From Gammaproteobacteria bacterium (GTDB lineage: Bacteria > Pseudomonadota > Gammaproteobacteria > Pseudomonadales > Azotimanducaceae), in assembly GCA_028821515.1 (NCBI GenBank), contig JAPPGA010000055.1:62001-126000 (forward strand): a stretch of DNA of 64,000 nucleotides, in the 5' to 3' direction. The notes below the pieces were generated by a model. That model worked only from the letters and a program-made list of their open reading frames with translations, ran no database searches and was not told where the DNA came from. Both the position numbers and the translations under genes were made by a program. Shown in pieces: positions 59,811 to 64,000 of this stretch (the stretch's first letter is position 1; every line of letters starts with the position of its first letter).

Positions 59811-60236
59811 ATGATCGAGGGTATCGCCTACTTGATTGCCATAGTGACTTCGGCCATCTGCGTGGGAATCCACTACGGAACGTTGCGGTTCCTGAGTTCC
59901 CGCACCCTGCATCACCGCCGCCATGGCGTCCCTGTGATGGTGGCCGGGCTGATATTCGTGCATTTTGTCGAAATCGGAGTGTTCGCGGGCGTTTTCGCTT
60001 CGCTGTCGGGTACCGCCTTTGGATCGGTGCAGGGCGCCGAGACGTTTCTCGACCACATGTACTTCTCGGGCTCTGCCTACACCACGCTCGGCATAGGCGA
60101 CCTGGTGCCGCTCGGGGCGCTGCGCGCCGTTACAGCCGCCGAAGCCATCGCGGGTCTGGTGTTCATCGCCTGGTCCGCGTCTTTCGCGTTCATCCAGATG
60201 CGACGGGCCTGGGGTGAAGAGGGGGCGACCGAGTGA
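59811..60236 (+). CDS. Two-TM potassium-channel-like (Ion_trans_2) protein
   Basis: A 141-residue membrane protein. Hydrophobic segments lie at about residues 3-22, 41-63 and 105-130. Between the last two is a pore-loop stretch 'FLDHMYFSGSAYTTLGIGDLVPLGALR', whose 'TTLGIGD' resembles the K+ selectivity filter TxGYGD with Ile for Tyr. The family holds small, poorly known ion channels. The ATG before the first helix is chosen; the track's 41-residue N-terminal extension looks non-coding. The SulP gene starts 46 bases after its stop. Confidence 0.82.
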   Translation: MIEGIAYLIAIVTSAICVGIHYGTLRFLSSRTLHHRRHGVPVMVAGLIFVHFVEIGVFAGVFASLSGTAFGSVQGAETFLDHMYFSGSAYTTLGIGDLVPLGALRAVTAAEAIAGLVFIAWSASFAFIQMRRAWGEEGATE

Positions 60237-60282
60237 AATCCATGCCGGGGAAACTCCATCGGCGATCGAAGTGCCCTTACGC

Positions 60283-61998
60283 ATGAAATACTGGATCCAC
60301 GCCCTGCCGATCGTCGATACGCTGCGCGGCTATCGCCGGATCGACTTCGCCCACGACTCGGTGGCCGGGCTCGTGCTCGGCGTCGTGACCGTCCCCCAGG
60401 CGGTCGCCTACGCGTTCCTCGCCGGATTGCCAGCACAGGCCGGGCTCTATGCCTGCCTCGCGCCCATGGTGATCTACTCCGTTCTCGGGTCTTCGCGCCA
60501 ACTCATCGTGGGGCCCGTGGCCATCGCCGCGCTCATGGTGGCGGCGACGGTGGGGGAGCACGCCCCGGCACATTCTGACGCCTACCTCGGGATCACCACC
60601 ATCCTGTGCCTGCAGGTTGGCATTCTGCTCTGGCTGCTGCGGCTCCTCGGGATGGGCGGGATCGTCAATCTCCTGAGCCATCCCGTGATCACGGGATTCG
60701 TCAACGCGGCAGCGATCCTGATCATCATCAGCCAACTGCCTGCTTTCACCGGCATCGCGATAGGCCGCGGCGACAACGCCGCGGACCGGCTCACCCAGCT
60801 CTTCTCCAGCATCGGGAATCTCGATCCCGTGGCAGTCGCCATCGGTGTCACAAGTCTCGCCGGCGTCTGGCTTATCCGCCGTTACGCGGGCCTCGCGATG
60901 GGCGACCGCGACCATCCGATCAGTCGGACCGGGCCGATGTTCGTAGCCATCGCCGGCACCGCCACCGTTGCGATCCTTGGACTCGGCGTCGATACCGTGG
61001 GCTTCGTGCCCGCCGGACTGCCCGCTTTCGCCCTGCCCCCCTTCGATCCCCTGCTCTGGCTGGACCTCGCACCCGCAGCCGCGATGATTGCGCTGGTCAC
61101 CTACATCGAGAGTTTCTCCATCGGGACAACGCTGGCGTCGCGGGAGCGCAGCCGTATCGACGCATCGCAGGAACTCGTCGCCCTCGGCGCTGCCAACGTC
61201 GGCGCGGCGTTTACGGGCGCGTATCCCGTAGCTGGCAGCTTTTCCAAGTCGAGCGTCAACGTCGCGGCCGGCGCGCGAACACCGGTCAGCGCGCTGGTGT
61301 GCGTGGTGGTGATCGCAGCGACGCTGCTGTGGATGACGCCCCTTTTCGCGAACCTGCCGCACGCGACGCTCGCCGCGATCATCATTGTGGCTATCGTAGG
61401 GATCATCGACTTCTCGATGCTGCGGGAACAATGGCGCTTCTGCCGCGCTGACGTATTCGTGCACTTCCTGGCACTGGGGGGCGTACTCATGCTCGGCGTG
61501 GAGGCCGGACTGCTGCTCGCGGTCGGCACCGCTATCGTGCAATTGGTGCACCGTTCCAGCAGACCGCACATCGCGGTGGTCGGGAGACTTGGCGACTCGG
61601 GCCACTTTCGCAACGTCACCCGGTACGACACGGAGACGTTTCCGAATGTTGCCGCCGTCAGGCTGGACGAAAACCTCTATTTCGCCAATGCGAACCAGGT
61701 GGAGGATCGATTGCTCGCGATCATGGACCGTCACGAGGAAGCGCGCCACCTGGTACTCGTCTGCAGCGCCATCAACTTCATCGATACGACGGGCCTCGAA
61801 ATGCTGCGGCGCCTGAATCACACGCTCGCATCGCGCGACATCGCGCTGCACCTTTCCGAGGTGAAAGGCCGATTGCGCGACCGGCTCGGGTCGACGGGCC
61901 TCCCTGGCGAACTGTCCGGCAACCTCTATGTCACCACGGACGAAGCCGTACGGGAACTCGCCGCTTCACCAGCCCCGGAGGTCGAGGACAACCGGTAG
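60283..61998 (+). CDS. SulP-family inorganic anion transporter
   Basis: A 571-residue inner-membrane protein of the SLC26/SulP family, transporting sulfate, bicarbonate or related anions. About ten to twelve hydrophobic segments begin with the signature 'DSVAGLVLGVVTVPQAVAYAFLAGLPAQAGLYACLAPMVIYSVLGSSRQLIVGPVA'. 'TYIESFSIGTTLASRERSRIDASQELVALGAANVGAAFTGAYPVAGSFSKSSVN' is the conserved mid-region. A cytoplasmic STAS domain follows (about residues 440-560, 'LVLVCSAINFIDTTGLEMLRRLNHTL'). The internal ATG is chosen; the track start overlaps the channel gene. It could supply sulfur for the sulfolipid genes 16 kb away, but there is no direct link. Confidence 0.94.
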   Translation: MKYWIHALPIVDTLRGYRRIDFAHDSVAGLVLGVVTVPQAVAYAFLAGLPAQAGLYACLAPMVIYSVLGSSRQLIVGPVAIAALMVAATVGEHAPAHSDAYLGITTILCLQVGILLWLLRLLGMGGIVNLLSHPVITGFVNAAAILIIISQLPAFTGIAIGRGDNAADRLTQLFSSIGNLDPVAVAIGVTSLAGVWLIRRYAGLAMGDRDHPISRTGPMFVAIAGTATVAILGLGVDTVGFVPAGLPAFALPPFDPLLWLDLAPAAAMIALVTYIESFSIGTTLASRERSRIDASQELVALGAANVGAAFTGAYPVAGSFSKSSVNVAAGARTPVSALVCVVVIAATLLWMTPLFANLPHATLAAIIIVAIVGIIDFSMLREQWRFCRADVFVHFLALGGVLMLGVEAGLLLAVGTAIVQLVHRSSRPHIAVVGRLGDSGHFRNVTRYDTETFPNVAAVRLDENLYFANANQVEDRLLAIMDRHEEARHLVLVCSAINFIDTTGLEMLRRLNHTLASRDIALHLSEVKGRLRDRLGSTGLPGELSGNLYVTTDEAVRELAASPAPEVEDNR

Positions 61999-62071
61999 CG
62001 CCAACTGTCTTGCCGAACTCCGGCACATTTGCCAATCTGGCGCCTGTTCCAGGGATTTTTCGGACGACACC

Positions 62072-63625
62072 ATGTATCCAGCCAACTGGGCGAAGGTCTT
62101 TCCCGACAAGGCGGCGGCGATCGACAGCTTCACGGGCGCACGCAGGACCTATGGCGAACTGAACGACCGGTCCAACCAGTTGGCGCAGTTCCTGTTCGAC
62201 AAGGGACTACGCCGTGGCGACCACATCTCGATCTTCGCCGAGAACCATCTCGCCTGGTTCGATGTCGTCTGGGCCGCGCTGCGGTCGGGGCTGTACCTGA
62301 CGACCGTCAACCGCTACCTGACCGACGAAGAGGCGGGCTACATCCTCGACAACTCCGAGTCGCAGGTGCTCGTGACAACACGCGCCCGGGCGGACGTGGC
62401 ACGCAATCTCCACGGGTTCGCGCCGGCCTGCCATACGTGGCTGATGCTTGACGGGGCCACCGAGGGTTACCAGGACTTCGAGGAAACCATCGCGGACTAC
62501 CCGGCTGAACCGCTCGCCGAGGAACCGACCGGAGGGGTGATGCTTTACAGCTCCGGGACCACCGGCCGGCCAAAGGGCATCCTGCGGCCCCTGCCGGAAG
62601 CATCCATCTCGGAAGACGTGGGACCGATCCGCGCGTTGCAGAGCATGCTCTGGGGGATCGACGAAGACACCGTTTACCTGTCTCCGGCACCCCTCTATCA
62701 CGCGGCACCGCTGAGCTTCAGCGTCGGCGTGCAATCCCTGGGCGGTACGGTGGTCTATATGCCGCGCTTTGATGCCGCGCAGGCCCTGCAAGCCATCGAG
62801 GAATACCAGGTCACGCACAGCCAGTGGGTACCCACGATGTTCTCGCGCATGCTGAAACTCGAAGAATCCGAGCGAGACCGCCACGACCTGTCTTCTCACA
62901 AGGTCGCCATCCACGCCGCCGCGCCGTGCCCGCCGAGGGTCAAGGAGCAGATGTTCGACTGGTGGGGGCCGATCATCTACGAGTACTACGCCGGGACCGA
63001 GGTCAACGGATTCACCCACGCCCGCCCGGACGACTGGCTCGAACACCCCGGTACGGTGGGCAAGCCCATCATGGGCACGATCCACATCTGCGACGACGAC
63101 GGCTTGGAACTACCCATAGGGGAGACGGGCGTCGTTTATTTCGAGATGCCGGTGACCCCGTTCGAGTACCTGAACGACCCCGAAAAGACCCGGAAAGCGC
63201 AACACCCGCAACACGCCAACTGGACAACCCTGGACGATGTCGGCTACGTCGACGCCGACGGCTTCCTCTACCTCACGGACCGCGCCACCTACATGATCAT
63301 TTCCGGCGGCGTGAACATCTATCCGCAGGAAATCGAGAACGCGCTGATCCTCCATCCCAAGGTGGTCGACGTCGCCGTCATCGGCGCACCCGACGAAGAA
63401 ATGGGCGAGGAAGTACGGGCGGTCGTGCAACCCGCACAGGGCGTTGAGACGGGTCCGGCGCTGGAAGCGGAACTCATCGCCTATGCGAGGGAGAACATCG
63501 CGCATTACAAGTGCCCCAAGGCCATCGACTTCCGGGACGAACTGCCCCGGCTGCCCACCGGCAAGCTCTACAAGCGTTACCTGAGGGACGAATACTGGGG
63601 CAGGCGCGGTTCCCGCATCGTCTGA
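62072..63625 (+). CDS. AMP-dependent acyl-CoA synthetase
   Basis: A 517-residue adenylate-forming enzyme that activates a carboxylic acid to its CoA thioester. Motifs: 'VMLYSSGTTGRPKGIL' (phosphate loop), 'YEYYAGTEVNGFTHA' (adenine-binding), 'DDVGYVDADGFLYLTDRATYMIISGGVNIYPQEIE' (ribose Asp, hinge and following motif) and Lys in 'RLPTGKLYKRYLRD'. Residues before the ATG in the track ORF overlap the SulP end and were dropped. The first residues 'MYPANWAKVFPDKAAAID' match the usual opening. Substrate chain unknown. It is followed by the ChaC-type gene after 7 bases. Confidence 0.94.
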   Translation: MYPANWAKVFPDKAAAIDSFTGARRTYGELNDRSNQLAQFLFDKGLRRGDHISIFAENHLAWFDVVWAALRSGLYLTTVNRYLTDEEAGYILDNSESQVLVTTRARADVARNLHGFAPACHTWLMLDGATEGYQDFEETIADYPAEPLAEEPTGGVMLYSSGTTGRPKGILRPLPEASISEDVGPIRALQSMLWGIDEDTVYLSPAPLYHAAPLSFSVGVQSLGGTVVYMPRFDAAQALQAIEEYQVTHSQWVPTMFSRMLKLEESERDRHDLSSHKVAIHAAAPCPPRVKEQMFDWWGPIIYEYYAGTEVNGFTHARPDDWLEHPGTVGKPIMGTIHICDDDGLELPIGETGVVYFEMPVTPFEYLNDPEKTRKAQHPQHANWTTLDDVGYVDADGFLYLTDRATYMIISGGVNIYPQEIENALILHPKVVDVAVIGAPDEEMGEEVRAVVQPAQGVETGPALEAELIAYARENIAHYKCPKAIDFRDELPRLPTGKLYKRYLRDEYWGRRGSRIV

Positions 63626-63632
63626 CCCGGAC

Positions 63633-64000
63633 ATGGATACATCGTCATGGGTATTCGGTTACGGCTCGCTCATCTGGCGCGCCGACTTCCCCTGGCTGGA
63701 ACGGCAACCCGCGACGCTGTCCGGGTGGGCACGCAGGTTCTGGCAGGGCTCCCACGACCATCGCGGCGTCGCCGACGCTCCCGGAAGGGTCGTCACCCTG
63801 GTGCGGGCACCGGATGAGACATGCCTCGGCGTCGCATACCGCGTGGAATCCCGGGTATTCGACCATCTCGACCAACGCGAGAAGAACGGCTACGAACGCG
63901 CTGAAGTGAGTCTGACCCTCACGAACGGGGAAGACGTCGACGGCGTTGTCTATATCGCCCCGATCGACAACTTCGCGTTCCTGGGGGACGCGCCGCTCGC
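63633..64000 (+). CDS. ChaC-type gamma-glutamylcyclotransferase (3' end outside window)
   Basis: Missing from the ORF track because it runs off the window end. The first 122 codons read 'MDTSSWVFGYGSLIWRADFPW', then 'GWARRFWQGSHDHRGV' and 'APGRVVTLVRAPDETCLGVAYRV', the ChaC/GCG1 pattern. Family members cleave glutathione or gamma-glutamyl peptides to 5-oxoproline. The substrate-binding loop 'YGSLIW' and 'YERAEV' with its likely catalytic Glu are present. It starts 7 bases after the acyl-CoA synthetase stop, so the two may be co-transcribed. Confidence 0.9.
   Translation, partial: MDTSSWVFGYGSLIWRADFPWLERQPATLSGWARRFWQGSHDHRGVADAPGRVVTLVRAPDETCLGVAYRVESRVFDHLDQREKNGYERAEVSLTLTNGEDVDGVVYIAPIDNFAFLGDAPL

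Noticed and set aside
60277-61851. 524-residue minus-strand ORF across the SulP gene
   Set aside because: Composition of repeated His/Asp/Arg/Gln reflects antisense of membrane-protein codons; the SulP signatures on the plus strand are unmistakable.
1-64000. CRISPR array, rRNA, riboswitch, phage integrase or replication origin
   Set aside because: No regularly spaced repeats, rRNA signatures, recombinase motifs or DnaA-box clusters were seen on either strand.

Overview
This is a 64 kb window of a GC-rich (about 65 % by eye), densely coding Gram-negative chromosome. It is most likely from an uncultured or marine-type gammaproteobacterium. The clues are a long (type II-like) QueF, tRNA genes with encoded CCA, a DjlA-type co-chaperone, RND efflux parts, a large TonB-dependent receptor with a prolyl-oligopeptidase partner, frequent GTG starts and many 4-nt GTGA/ATGA overlaps. 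No CRISPR array, prophage, rRNA or complete insertion sequence was seen. The organism assignment is an inference.

Layout. 1-9.2 kb: 3' part of a fused indolepyruvate ferredoxin oxidoreductase, a DUF6356 protein, an Lrp/AsnC regulator, a TauD-type dioxygenase, two luciferase-like (F420/flavin type) oxidoreductases, a small membrane protein, DjlA, a DUF4202 protein and a flavodoxin-like protein. 9.2-14.2 kb: a tightly overlapped four-gene signalling operon on the minus strand (REC-PP2C phosphatase, RsbW-like kinase, solute-binding protein, HAMP histidine kinase). It looks like a ligand-sensing system feeding a partner switch. 14.4-18.1 kb: the known trio of circularly permuted ATP-grasp, alpha-E protein and transglutaminase. 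A 390-bp non-coding element with terminal inverted repeats and a CTAG duplication sits exactly between the first two genes. 18-25 kb: a six-gene minus-strand catabolic operon (enolase-superfamily enzyme, amidohydrolase, acyl-CoA dehydrogenase, metallo-hydrolase, MFS transporter, CoA-transferase). A divergent SDR lacks the canonical Tyr/Lys.

25.9-33.4 kb: QueF, an RND adaptor and RND permease separated by an ecdysteroid-kinase-like phosphotransferase, and a DUF3108 protein. 33.4-39.4 kb: a TPR/TonB-C protein, then a Gld-type ABC system (ATPase, GldF-GldG fusion, DUF4340). 39.6-43.1 kb: SDR, GbsR/MarR regulator with a palindrome at its start, thiolase-like protein and RDD protein. 43.1-46.1 kb: a compact sulfolipid-type cluster (sqdB, GT8 glycosyltransferase like SqdD, reductase like SqdC). 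46.2-47.6 kb: a RES/Xre-type toxin-antitoxin pair.

48-53.3 kb: TonB-dependent receptor and S9 peptidase. 53.5-57.3 kb: ankyrin protein, 2-hydroxyacid dehydrogenase and enoyl-CoA hydratase. 57.5-59.5 kb: an AbiEi/AbiEii toxin-antitoxin pair next to a tRNA-Val/tRNA-Asp operon with a near-consensus promoter. 59.8-64 kb: a two-TM potassium-channel-like protein, a SulP anion transporter, an acyl-CoA synthetase, and the 5' part of a ChaC-type gamma-glutamylcyclotransferase cut by the window edge. All function calls come from motif and family recognition by eye; no database search was run.
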